Shown piece by piece: positions 33,589-42,192 of a stretch of DNA of 64,000 bases. Location: NCBI RefSeq assembly GCF_014243395.1, contig NZ_JACLCP010000005.1:205583-269582 (forward strand). Direction: 5' to 3'. The stretch comes from Winogradskyella flava (GTDB lineage: Bacteria > Bacteroidota > Bacteroidia > Flavobacteriales > Flavobacteriaceae). Position 1 is the first letter of the stretch. Every line of letters starts with the position of its first letter. The notes beneath the pieces are model-generated. The model did no database searches and was not told the origin of the DNA. It saw only the letters and a list, made by a program, of their open reading frames with translations. The translations under genes were made by a program, and so were the position numbers.

Positions 33589-34905
33589 ATGCAAACAAAG
33601 ACAAAATTTTTACTAGGAATTACTAGCGTAATGGCATTATTTGTTGTTACAGCTTTATCTGTAAACAAAACTTCTGAACGACAATCCTTGGCAGAAGTAG
33701 AAATTAAAAATGAAAAAGGTTGTGTATTTATGACCACCTTTGGAGAACAATCCTCAGAGGGTTATGCCAAGTTTAAACTGAAAAAGAACATTCAGCCAGT
33801 CGTGAACGATGGATTGAGTTGGTTGGCTAAGGCACAATTAGGAAATGGGGGTTATGGTGCAGGAAGTCATAATAATCAAGGTGAGATGAATCCACATGCG
33901 GTCAGTGCAGATCCTGCAACAACATCCATGGTGGCCATGGCTTTACTGAGAAGCGGTAGTACTTTGAAAAAGGGAGAGTACAAGGAACAACTTCAAAAGG
34001 CATTAAACTTCTTATTAGAACAAGTCGAAAGTGTTTCAAAAGACGACGCTTTTATAACAAAAGAAAAGGGCACACAGATTCAAACAAAATTGGGGCAGAA
34101 CATCGATGCTGTACTGACAGCGCAGTTTTTTTCAAATATTCTAAAAGAGAAGTTGGATAAACCTACTAAAAAACGTGTTGAGAAATGTTTGGATATTTGT
34201 GTGGATAAGATTCAAAGGGCTACCGGAAATGACGGAAGAGTTCAAGGTGCTGGTTGGGCAGGCGTACTACAATCTGGTCTAGCAACGAGTGCATTAGAAT
34301 CGGCACAGTCTGTAGGTGCAGAGTTAAATGAAGTTGTGGTAACAGCACAGAAGCAATATCTAAAAGATAATTATGACGAAGATTCGAAATCAGTCAAGAC
34401 AACAGATGGTGCAGGAATCATTTTGTATTCAGTAAGTAACTCGGCAAGAGGTTCTGCAAAGGATGCAAGAAAGGCCAGGGAGCTAATTGAAAAAGCAAAG
34501 AAAGAAGGGAAGCTTGAAGCAAAAGATAAAATAACTGTTGAGAGTTTTAAAAAACTGGGAATTTCTGAAAGTGACGCCATAGGTTATACATCGTCTTATA
34601 ACGTTTATAATGCTTCAAAAGTTCAGGCGCAACGTGATGATGTCATGTCTGGATTTGGTAATAATGGGGGCGAGGAGTTCTTGAGTTTTCTGCAAACAGG
34701 TGAATCAATGGTTGTAAACGATGACAATGATTGGAAAACTTGGTACGATGATGTGTCTGGTCGTTTAATCAAAATACAGAATGAGGATGGTAGCTGGAAT
34801 GGGCATCATTGTATTACCAGTCCTGTATTTTGTACAGCGACAAGCCTATTGATTCTTTCCATTGAAAATGACATTGAAAATTTGAAGCAAACAGGTGAGG
34901 ATTGA
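33589..34905 (+). CDS. Exported protein with squalene cyclase/prenyltransferase-like repeats
   Basis: 438 residues from ATG 33589; the signal-like helix is TKFLLGITSVMALFVVTALS. The mature part has alpha/alpha-toroid features of the terpene cyclase/prenyltransferase superfamily: DGLSWLAKAQLGNGGYGAGS, then TTSMVAMALLRSG, LGQNIDAVLTAQFFS, and at the end QNEDGSWNGHHC with TATSLLILSIEND. I do not see a DxDD cyclase motif. Exported toroid proteins of this kind are often found with membrane-protein complexes. The biochemical role is not clear. It is the last gene before a bidirectional terminator. Confidence 0.65.
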   Translation: MQTKTKFLLGITSVMALFVVTALSVNKTSERQSLAEVEIKNEKGCVFMTTFGEQSSEGYAKFKLKKNIQPVVNDGLSWLAKAQLGNGGYGAGSHNNQGEMNPHAVSADPATTSMVAMALLRSGSTLKKGEYKEQLQKALNFLLEQVESVSKDDAFITKEKGTQIQTKLGQNIDAVLTAQFFSNILKEKLDKPTKKRVEKCLDICVDKIQRATGNDGRVQGAGWAGVLQSGLATSALESAQSVGAELNEVVVTAQKQYLKDNYDEDSKSVKTTDGAGIILYSVSNSARGSAKDARKARELIEKAKKEGKLEAKDKITVESFKKLGISESDAIGYTSSYNVYNASKVQAQRDDVMSGFGNNGGEEFLSFLQTGESMVVNDDNDWKTWYDDVSGRLIKIQNEDGSWNGHHCITSPVFCTATSLLILSIENDIENLKQTGED

Positions 34906-34925
34906 AGTCTATAAATTTGGAAAAG

Positions 34926-34957
34926 AAAAAGGCTTCAAATTGTTTTGAAGCCTTTTT
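34926..34957. terminator. Bidirectional terminator
   Basis: GGCTTCAAA-TTGT-TTTGAAGCC (9-bp perfect stem) with AAAAA before and TTTTT after. It lies between two convergent genes. Confidence 0.9.
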
Positions 34958-34979
34958 GATTATTTTAAAGTTTAGATGA

Positions 34980-37469
34980 CTATTTTTTAGGATCTAAAAT
35001 ATTGTTGACGCGCTCAATCGCATCAGCAATATGAATTCTACTCATAGCATCTCCACCGCGAGCATTTCTTAGCTGAGAACGTAATGTTTTTAGCTCTGCT
35101 CTTACGACTGCTCTAATATCTGATTGACTTGTGTTAACAGCAGTAGATTTAACATAAGGACTACCTCTAAATTTTCTTTGATTTTCAGCAGTCATTAAAT
35201 ATGCTAATCTATCGATGTGTGCACGTTGTAAGTTACGACGATAGGTGTCTATTTTCTTGCCGTTACGTAATTCGCTCCAGATACCTTGTCTTAAATCTTT
35301 CATCATATCCTTTAAAGCATAAGCGTTACTGTCATAAGTATGTGCTTCAGTTAGACGCTGCATTTTACCTAAACTAAGAACAGTATTTAAAGCTCTTGCT
35401 TGTATAGCACGAATACGATCTACTGATCCAGAATACTCAATTCTATCAAAAATATTTTTATCAATTAACCATTCTGGTGTAGAGAACAGGTTTTCTTGCA
35501 AGAATACCATAGCTCTTTTCTGATGGTCTTTAGCTACAGGTGTGTAGACAGCTCCTTCTTGACCGGCAGTTTTGTAATGTTCATAGACACCACCAATATT
35601 GTTAGCAACATGACCCATGTAGCGATTAAATTGAGATACCACATGCCCATACATTTCTTGTAAATCATCATAGTCCTCGCCAGCTTCTGTTGTCCACTCG
35701 ATTAAGTTAGGTACGATACGCTTTAAGTTCTTAATCCCATAATCACTAGCCAACATAGCATCATCTCCCAAGTCTTCCGTCTGAGAACTTGGGTCATGTA
35801 CATCGCCTACTTGTTGATGACCAAAGCGATACATAGGATCACCTGCGTGCTCTGTAATCCATTGGTTAAGGGTTGCTTTTTCCTCTTCAGAAGTTTTATC
35901 TAAAATAGGTTTGTAACCCCAAGCTATAGCATACTTATCATAGACTCCGATGTCTGGCATCAACGCTACACCTTCATCTCCTGGTTGTGCGACATAGTTA
36001 AAACGAGCATAATCCATGATTGACGGCGCAGTACCATATTTTTGTGTGAATTCCGCATCTCTTAATTTTTCAACTGGATAAGCGACACTACTTCCCATAT
36101 TATGAGGTAAACCCAATGTGTGACCAACTTCGTGTGCAGATACAAAGCGAATTAAACGACCCATAACTTCATCCTTAAATTGAGGACTTTGTGCATCAGG
36201 ATTAATAGCTGCTGTTTGTACAAAGAACCATCCACGTAATAAAGACATCACATTATGGTACCAATTAATATCACTTTCTAAAATTTCTCCAGTTCTTGGG
36301 TCGCTTACGTGAGGACCATTAGCATTTGGAATAGGAGACGCTAAATAACGCACAACAGAATAGCGCACATCTTCTGGCGTCCATTCTGGATCTTCTTCTA
36401 CAGACGGTGGATCCTTAGCAATAATGGCATCTTTAAAACCAGCTGCCTCGAAAGCAACTTGCCAATCTTCTATGCCTTGCTTTATGTATTTTCTCCATTT
36501 TTTTGGAGTAGCTCTATCAATGTAGTAAACGATTTGCTTTTTAGGAACTACTAGTTCGCCACGCTTAAATTTTTCGATGTCTTCATCTTTGACTTCAAGT
36601 CTCCAGCGGTCTAGATAAGTTAAGGATTTACTTTTTTGATCCTCTTGTCCATAATCAGTGGTGTTGCTTGTGAACCAGCCAACGCGCTCATCGAAATAAC
36701 GACGTTTCATTGGGTTCTCTGGTAACAAAATCATAGAGTTATTAATTTCAATAGAAATACTACCAGTACTCCAATTAGAGGGAGGCGTTCCAGCTGCATA
36801 GGTCTTGACATGACGCGCTTCTATGTTTCTTGGGTAACTCTTAATACTTTCAATAAAAGACTTGTCACTTTCTAGTCTAGTAACCTTGTATGGTCTTCTT
36901 CTAAACTGAGGTAGGCCTAAGGATTTCACATCTTTTTCAAACAAAGGCGAGGCATCAATAACTGTACTTGTAGAGTCTTTACTGTAGGCTTTTATAGGAA
37001 ATGTAAATAATACAGGCTCAAAATTAGAGTTCTTAACGGCTTCATTTACAGGTAAAGAATCGGCCGCAGTAACATTATAAGAAACAACTCTTAAGATTAC
37101 TTTTTTACCTTTCTTTTCCCAGCGCAGTACTTGCTCATTTTGTTTTCCTCCGCCAAAACCAAGACCACTAGCGGTTTTCGCAATACGCGTCACCATGAGC
37201 ATTTCTCTATCAAAAAGAGAGTCAGGTATCTCGTAGTAAAACTTATCATCTAAAGTATGAACTGTGAAAAGTCCTTTATCGCTTTTCGCATCTTTTGTGA
37301 TGACTTTGTTATAAGGTTTAGGATCGTTTTTACCAGGTTTTTTCGCTGCTGGTTTTGCCATTGCAGTGGCATCTGTTTTTTTTGATTTACTCGCTTTTTT
37401 AGCTGTAGAACACGAAAATGCTAAAAAGGCAGAAACTACAAGTAGTAGTTTAATTGATAGTTGCTTCAC
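34980..37469 (-). CDS. Zinc-dependent metalloprotease lipoprotein (DUF5117/DUF4953 type)
   Basis: 829 residues. A lipoprotein signal has Cys20 (FLAFSCSTAKK). The middle and C-terminal parts match the large Bacteroidota metallopeptidases with DUF5118/DUF5117/DUF4953 regions. The active site is HEVGHTLGLPH (zinc His446, His450, His456, catalytic Glu447), in the metzincin-like HExxHxxGxxH form. The start is GTG 37469, since it gives a complete lipoprotein signal and no ATG is near. The protein is probably on the outer membrane, facing the periplasm or the outside. Substrate unknown. It is followed by a bidirectional terminator. Confidence 0.88.
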   Translation of the reverse strand: MKQLSIKLLLVVSAFLAFSCSTAKKASKSKKTDATAMAKPAAKKPGKNDPKPYNKVITKDAKSDKGLFTVHTLDDKFYYEIPDSLFDREMLMVTRIAKTASGLGFGGGKQNEQVLRWEKKGKKVILRVVSYNVTAADSLPVNEAVKNSNFEPVLFTFPIKAYSKDSTSTVIDASPLFEKDVKSLGLPQFRRRPYKVTRLESDKSFIESIKSYPRNIEARHVKTYAAGTPPSNWSTGSISIEINNSMILLPENPMKRRYFDERVGWFTSNTTDYGQEDQKSKSLTYLDRWRLEVKDEDIEKFKRGELVVPKKQIVYYIDRATPKKWRKYIKQGIEDWQVAFEAAGFKDAIIAKDPPSVEEDPEWTPEDVRYSVVRYLASPIPNANGPHVSDPRTGEILESDINWYHNVMSLLRGWFFVQTAAINPDAQSPQFKDEVMGRLIRFVSAHEVGHTLGLPHNMGSSVAYPVEKLRDAEFTQKYGTAPSIMDYARFNYVAQPGDEGVALMPDIGVYDKYAIAWGYKPILDKTSEEEKATLNQWITEHAGDPMYRFGHQQVGDVHDPSSQTEDLGDDAMLASDYGIKNLKRIVPNLIEWTTEAGEDYDDLQEMYGHVVSQFNRYMGHVANNIGGVYEHYKTAGQEGAVYTPVAKDHQKRAMVFLQENLFSTPEWLIDKNIFDRIEYSGSVDRIRAIQARALNTVLSLGKMQRLTEAHTYDSNAYALKDMMKDLRQGIWSELRNGKKIDTYRRNLQRAHIDRLAYLMTAENQRKFRGSPYVKSTAVNTSQSDIRAVVRAELKTLRSQLRNARGGDAMSRIHIADAIERVNNILDPKK

Positions 37470-37561
37470 TTTTTGTCGGTTTTAAAAAATTTGCATGAAA
37501 ATACGCATTCCACAAGGAAACTAACAGTTGTTAGACCGACTTTAGTATTTCTTTAACGCGC

Positions 37562-38815
37562 TTATTCGAGAGAATTTAAGTAGTCTTGAATGAGCTGGAC
37601 ACCTTCAGTATGCAGTATTGTGGTTCCGATTATAGGCATGCTTACACCATCAATATTTGTTGTGACTCTTAATTCGATACTTGCACTTTGTTCTGCTATT
37701 AAACTTTCTTCTAAGGAAGTTTCGTAGGCCAAATTTAGGGTGGACTCACCAAAACAGTCACCGCCAGGAATATGACAACTCGCACAATTAATATCTATAT
37801 AAGCTCGAGCTCTTTCTGCTAAAGATAAAGATGTGTCTTCCCAATTAGGCAAACGACTTATTCCGCTGCTGTTAGAAACTCCAGTTAATTGCGCATTTGA
37901 TATAAATTGTTCTAATTGATTTGTGCCATTGATGTCAAAATTCATGGTTCTTAGTTTGGGACCAATTGGAGCCAGTCTTCCGTAAGAATTATGACAAGTA
38001 AAACAGTCTGTATTTGATGGAACCTCATAATCAATGGAATTGGTTTGGCCATTGGTATCTATCCATGTAATAGGCACTGTACTTTCATTTAAGTCTAATG
38101 TAGCTTCAGTTTGAGCAGCATTCCATTTGTAATCACCAGTTTCCCATTCACCATCAATTTTTATGAGCAAACGTGTTTCAATTATGGTTCTTCCTAAAGA
38201 TAAATCACGCTCATCATTGTTGTAGTAAAATGTTTTAGCTATAACTGTATTATCCGGAAAAATCGGTAAGCCATCACCATCAAATGCCATAGATGTGCCG
38301 TCAGGTAAAGCGATTAAGCGTTGCTTATGGGCATAATCCGTAAAAAGTTGCGAACTAAGTTCGTACTTAAAGGCTTTTGAGGTGATATTCAGGTCACTTA
38401 AATTTCCTGAAAAAAGATTTAATTCGGAAAGTGTAGGTCTAAATTCTGCAATTACATCAGGTACTTCGGTTGTAAAATTAAGTACTTCAGAATTGGAACT
38501 TACATTATTTGTGGAACATTCCACTTGAATATAAACATCATATGTGGTTGCAGGCAACAAACCGACTAGAGTCATGGAAGTTTCAGTTGCCATAATAGAT
38601 GTTCCTGAACCTATTGAGAACCCTGAAATACCATATTCGATAATATATGAATTTGCTGCATTAGAATCGCTCCAAGTAATGGTTGCTGAGTTTGTGGTGA
38701 TGGCATTCGCTTGAATATTTGTTGGTGCTAAACAAGCATCAACAGTGTCATCACCGTCATCATTTTTACAGGAAAATAGTACGAGGATGAATACAAAAAA
38801 TAGATAATTTTTCAT
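37562..38815 (-). CDS. Fibronectin type III plus diheme cytochrome c-like lipoprotein (SO2930-like)
   Basis: 417 residues. A lipoprotein signal has FSCKNDDGDD. An FN3 domain lies at about 30-115 (APTNIQANAITTNSATITWS ... TYDVYIQV). The rest resembles the SO2930/HNE_0200 family: LNLFSGNLSDL, YELSSQLFTDYAHKQRLIAL, and two haem-binding CxxCH sites, CFTCH near 270 and CASCH near 345. It is likely a surface or periplasmic electron carrier or haem protein. I have not seen the FN3 fusion described for this family, but cannot verify that. It is 92 bp upstream of the metalloprotease on the same strand. Confidence 0.8.
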   Translation of the reverse strand: MKNYLFFVFILVLFSCKNDDGDDTVDACLAPTNIQANAITTNSATITWSDSNAANSYIIEYGISGFSIGSGTSIMATETSMTLVGLLPATTYDVYIQVECSTNNVSSNSEVLNFTTEVPDVIAEFRPTLSELNLFSGNLSDLNITSKAFKYELSSQLFTDYAHKQRLIALPDGTSMAFDGDGLPIFPDNTVIAKTFYYNNDERDLSLGRTIIETRLLIKIDGEWETGDYKWNAAQTEATLDLNESTVPITWIDTNGQTNSIDYEVPSNTDCFTCHNSYGRLAPIGPKLRTMNFDINGTNQLEQFISNAQLTGVSNSSGISRLPNWEDTSLSLAERARAYIDINCASCHIPGGDCFGESTLNLAYETSLEESLIAEQSASIELRVTTNIDGVSMPIIGTTILHTEGVQLIQDYLNSLE

Positions 38816-38910
38816 TTTGGTTAGTAAATTTTTCTTTAATAGCCTTGTGAAAATACTAAAAATGAATGAAATAGTAGATTTTATCTTTAAAGACTTTATA
38901 TGGGCTTTAG

Positions 38911-40029
38911 TTATTGCTTTTTGTGCTGTTCGATATAATTTGAATAATCATTAAAATCTTTCAAATCGATATTATAACTTTTATTATTATAACCTTTATC
39001 CCTCCTAGATTGGATTTTGTTTAGGTTTTCTAATTCTTGAATGTACTCTAAGTCTAGTTTTATTTTTAGTTCATTGTAAATTTTAAAAATACTATTTAGA
39101 GGATCAAGAGTTAGATTTTTAAAGTTTAAAGATATAATCAAGTCTTTATGAGTCTTTAATAGGTTTATCTGTTTTTTACTTTCAGTGATGCGCTTCTCGA
39201 TGCATGCTCTAAACCAATTATTAATGTTTATTGGGTTTAATCCAATTTTAGAGTATGTTGATTGAATTGATAATTCTAAGTAGGAATCTAAGAATTCTTT
39301 GGGTTCTCTAGCGAGGAATATAATGGTAACATCAGTATTCTTTGAAATAAAATATTTCACAAAATCTGTAGCGTCATTTTCTTTTAAAATAAATGTAACG
39401 TTTTCTTCACAGCTGTTAATTATTTTCCATTTGTTTAATATTTGTTTATGAATTTTGATGATTTTATTTTTCTTTATTTGGTCGAATCTCTCCCAATCGT
39501 CTATTAGGGGCAAGATTTCTGGAATGGGTATTCTTCGAAATATGAAAAAATGTGACCAGAATTTTTCTTCAAGGAAGATACCGTCCTCTTCAACATCACC
39601 TAAAACATGAGAATGCATTTTATTTGCTATTGAACCTCTTTTCTGAGACCAATAAGGAATGGAATTAAAATACTCTAACAAATTTGTCTTTTTTAATAGT
39701 TTATACAAGAATATGGATGGGAATCTCCAGAAAAAATGAGGAACACCAGTAAAATTCGACTTGTCTTTACAAAGTTGTCTTTGTAAAAAAGTTGTTCCAG
39801 ATCTTGGTTGTCCTAAAATAATAGCAATTCTTTTTATGTTTATTAATTTATATTCTGGATAGAACACTGAATCGATTAGCCATAATAAACTGGAAACGGT
39901 ATTCGTTATGAAATTAGAGACTATCCAGAGAAAAATCCTAAGACGAGCTTTACGGGTTTTTATTAAGGATTTTTTTTTTATGATGATTATTAAAACCGAA
40001 ATTGAGTGTCTGATTTGAAGAAATATCAT
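38911..40029 (-). CDS. Sulfotransferase family protein
   Basis: 372 residues. The PAPS-binding 5'-phosphosulfate loop is GQPRSGTTFLQRQL (73-86), after a hydrophobic N-terminus. The second PAPS segment with Arg/Ser is FLAREPKEFLDSYLE near 240, and VPHFFWRFPSIF near 96 follows the usual acceptor-side position. The family moves a sulfuryl group from PAPS to a hydroxyl or amino group of a lipid, sugar or small molecule. It is the third gene of a tight operon (6-base gap) with a TauE/SafE exporter and a solute-binding-like protein. The operon is visibly more A/T-rich than its neighbours. The acceptor is unknown. Confidence 0.78.
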   Translation of the reverse strand: MIFLQIRHSISVLIIIIKKKSLIKTRKARLRIFLWIVSNFITNTVSSLLWLIDSVFYPEYKLINIKRIAIILGQPRSGTTFLQRQLCKDKSNFTGVPHFFWRFPSIFLYKLLKKTNLLEYFNSIPYWSQKRGSIANKMHSHVLGDVEEDGIFLEEKFWSHFFIFRRIPIPEILPLIDDWERFDQIKKNKIIKIHKQILNKWKIINSCEENVTFILKENDATDFVKYFISKNTDVTIIFLAREPKEFLDSYLELSIQSTYSKIGLNPININNWFRACIEKRITESKKQINLLKTHKDLIISLNFKNLTLDPLNSIFKIYNELKIKLDLEYIQELENLNKIQSRRDKGYNNKSYNIDLKDFNDYSNYIEQHKKQ

Positions 40030-40035
40030 TAAATA

Positions 40036-40773
40036 TTAAAGAATTTGTTGCAAGAATAGAATAACTGACAAGCAGATTAGAAGTAAACCGAGAATTTTAT
40101 AGAATAGTTCATTTGTCTTATTAAAAAGAGCATTACCAAAAATTAAGGCAATAGATGCTAAGGGAATAATCCCTAGGCTAAAAATAAATTCTTCTTTTAA
40201 TATTCCGTAAGATGTAATTAATCCTGTTAGCCTACCAATACCCTCAAAAAGTAGAGTAAGGACAATCAATTGTTTTTGATTAGTAGAATTCTTTGTAAGA
40301 AAAAGCGACCCAACTACATAAAAAGGTCCACCGACACCTGTTATCCCTCCAAATATTCCTCCTGTAATAATAACAGTTAAACCCAGAATAGGTTTCCTTT
40401 CTTTTAGCTTTTCAATATTATTCTTCCCTAAAAGATAAATTCCAGAAAGTACAGATGCTGTTATAATTAAATAAGTTAATAGTTGCGAATATCCCTGAAA
40501 TAAATAATTTGAAATTAATGAAACTATAAAAAGAATAATTAATAAGCCAATCCTTTTGAATAAAATCTCAGATACTGCGGTTTTGTTAAGATATAATAAA
40601 AATAATGATAATATAATATCAATAATTGAGCTGATGTAGATAATTCTTATTGGAGATAAAAATAAAGAGCCCAAGGAGATAAATATTAACGCATTCCCAA
40701 ATCCGCTGTAACCCTTTATGAAATAAGCAATTATAGCTGCACATAAAATAATTAAATATATAGATGATTCCAT
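40036..40773 (-). CDS. TauE/SafE family membrane exporter
   Basis: 245 residues, about eight membrane helices in two repeats. The family motif GYSGFGNALIFISLGSLFLS is near residue 21, and its counterpart in the second half is GGIFGGITGVGGPFYVVGSL near 138. TauE/SafE proteins export sulfite, sulfoacetate and related sulfur-containing organic anions. It is between the solute-binding-like gene (2-base gap) and the sulfotransferase gene (6-base gap), so all three are likely cotranscribed. Export of a sulfonated or sulfated product is a reasonable inference, not shown. Confidence 0.85.
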   Translation of the reverse strand: MESSIYLIILCAAIIAYFIKGYSGFGNALIFISLGSLFLSPIRIIYISSIIDIILSLFLLYLNKTAVSEILFKRIGLLIILFIVSLISNYLFQGYSQLLTYLIITASVLSGIYLLGKNNIEKLKERKPILGLTVIITGGIFGGITGVGGPFYVVGSLFLTKNSTNQKQLIVLTLLFEGIGRLTGLITSYGILKEEFIFSLGIIPLASIALIFGNALFNKTNELFYKILGLLLICLSVILFLQQIL

Positions 40774-40775
40774 TT

Positions 40776-42077
40776 CTAATAACTGGATTTTCCACCAAAT
40801 TCTTCAACCCAAAATTTTATCCATCTTTCATTGGTTACAAAGTCTTTGTTGTTGTTTTCTAATGGATACTCTCTAATCTTAATTTTTCTTCTGATGAACA
40901 TTTCATTTAAATAATCTGCGCTGGGAAATCCAGAAATCGTCATGGCTTTATAAGCTTCTTTGTTCAAATTCCTAAAATCAACTCTTAGCAAAGGATATAG
41001 ATGATTCTCTAATAATTCTTTTTGAGCAAAATCAGAAAGCGCGTAGTTACTAATTAATTGTACAATATCATTAGTTGATACTTTACTCTTTTTAATGTAT
41101 TCCATTCCGTTTTTTGTTAGGCCTATGCATCTTACGAAAGCTATGGCTCCTTCATCTAGTATAATACTCCCCACTTTATCATTATTATTGGCAAAAAAAC
41201 TTTTGGATCGTTTTGTTGGTCGATGCCACTCTCCACCACCTGGAATTATCCAAACATCACCATCGTTTAAATCTTGTTTTAATCGCTTGAAACCTTTATT
41301 GCCCCAATAGAATTTATTTACACCTTTTTTCAATTTTAATAAATGTTCACAAAGATTTTGAAATTGTGTCTCATTTAGTTGATAAGGATCACTATGCCCA
41401 AGCGATAAGCTTATAATTCCCATTGTTGGTAAATACCAATCCCATATTCCAATTTTCCTTTCTCTATAGAGTCTTTTAGTAAACTCTGAATCTCCAAAAA
41501 AAATCTCTTTAAGACTATGAATATGATTGGGAACTGCTTCTGTATTTATTGATATACTATTCGTGCCGAAAGCTATAGGTAAGCCATATTCAACTGATTC
41601 ATACTTCGGATATAGATAGTAAGGAATTGAAGAATTCACGTTACTTATTGTCAAGCCAATATCACTAATTGGAACTAAACTATTTTGATTTTTTAATTCT
41701 AAAAGTCTTGGAGTTGCTTCTATGTCAAAAATTATAAGGTGAGGATTAATTTTATCTAATTCCTTAAAGAGATCTTGACCATAATAATCAGTAGTTTCTA
41801 GTTTTATATTTAGTAGTTTTCTTATACTGTTTTTATATTTTTTAAAATGTTTCGAAAATCCGGCCCACCCTAATAGTATTATATTTGCTTTTATGCTTTT
41901 TCCTCCAGTCTTGTAGATATAATAATAAGTTGCAATAAATAAAGGCAAACCCAAAGACCAATAGAAAATAGATTCAGAAAAGCTCCAGTTGTATTCTTTG
42001 ATTATTAATTGTATGACGAACATCCAGCATCCAGCTAGGAAAGCAATTATACTCTGAATTAATTCTTGACTTTTCAT
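40776..42077 (-). CDS. Membrane-anchored solute-binding-like protein (PotD/PBP2-like)
   Basis: 433 residues. Two N-terminal membrane helices (SIIAFLAGCWMFVIQLII, YWSLGLPLFIATYYYIY) occupy 9-55. The rest has the order of a type 2 periplasmic binding protein: IILLGWAGFSKHF, DLFKELDKINPHLIIFDIEA, then YGLPIAFGTNSISINTEAV, which resembles the PotD/PotF hinge region (YGLP...G...N), and DGDVWIIPGGGEWHRP in the second lobe. No ABC permease or ATPase is adjacent. Fixed to the membrane beside an exporter, it could sense or capture the transported compound. It is the first gene of the operon, after the lysS terminator. The family call is tentative. Confidence 0.6.
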   Translation of the reverse strand: MKSQELIQSIIAFLAGCWMFVIQLIIKEYNWSFSESIFYWSLGLPLFIATYYYIYKTGGKSIKANIILLGWAGFSKHFKKYKNSIRKLLNIKLETTDYYGQDLFKELDKINPHLIIFDIEATPRLLELKNQNSLVPISDIGLTISNVNSSIPYYLYPKYESVEYGLPIAFGTNSISINTEAVPNHIHSLKEIFFGDSEFTKRLYRERKIGIWDWYLPTMGIISLSLGHSDPYQLNETQFQNLCEHLLKLKKGVNKFYWGNKGFKRLKQDLNDGDVWIIPGGGEWHRPTKRSKSFFANNNDKVGSIILDEGAIAFVRCIGLTKNGMEYIKKSKVSTNDIVQLISNYALSDFAQKELLENHLYPLLRVDFRNLNKEAYKAMTISGFPSADYLNEMFIRRKIKIREYPLENNNKDFVTNERWIKFWVEEFGGKSSY

Positions 42078-42134
42078 CCTTTACTTTTGGCATTAAAAAA
42101 TTAGTAATAAGCAATATAGAATTTAAAATAAAGA

Positions 42135-42168
42135 AATAAAAAAAGGAACCGTTATTAGCGATTCCTTT
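42135..42168 (-). terminator. Terminator after lysS
   Basis: On the minus strand AAAGGAATCG-CTAATAA-CGGTTCCTTT: a 10-bp stem with one T-G wobble, followed by a T-run. It separates lysS from the sulfotransferase/TauE operon. Confidence 0.85.
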
Positions 42169-42192
42169 CGGTATAATGATCAAAATTCTAGT

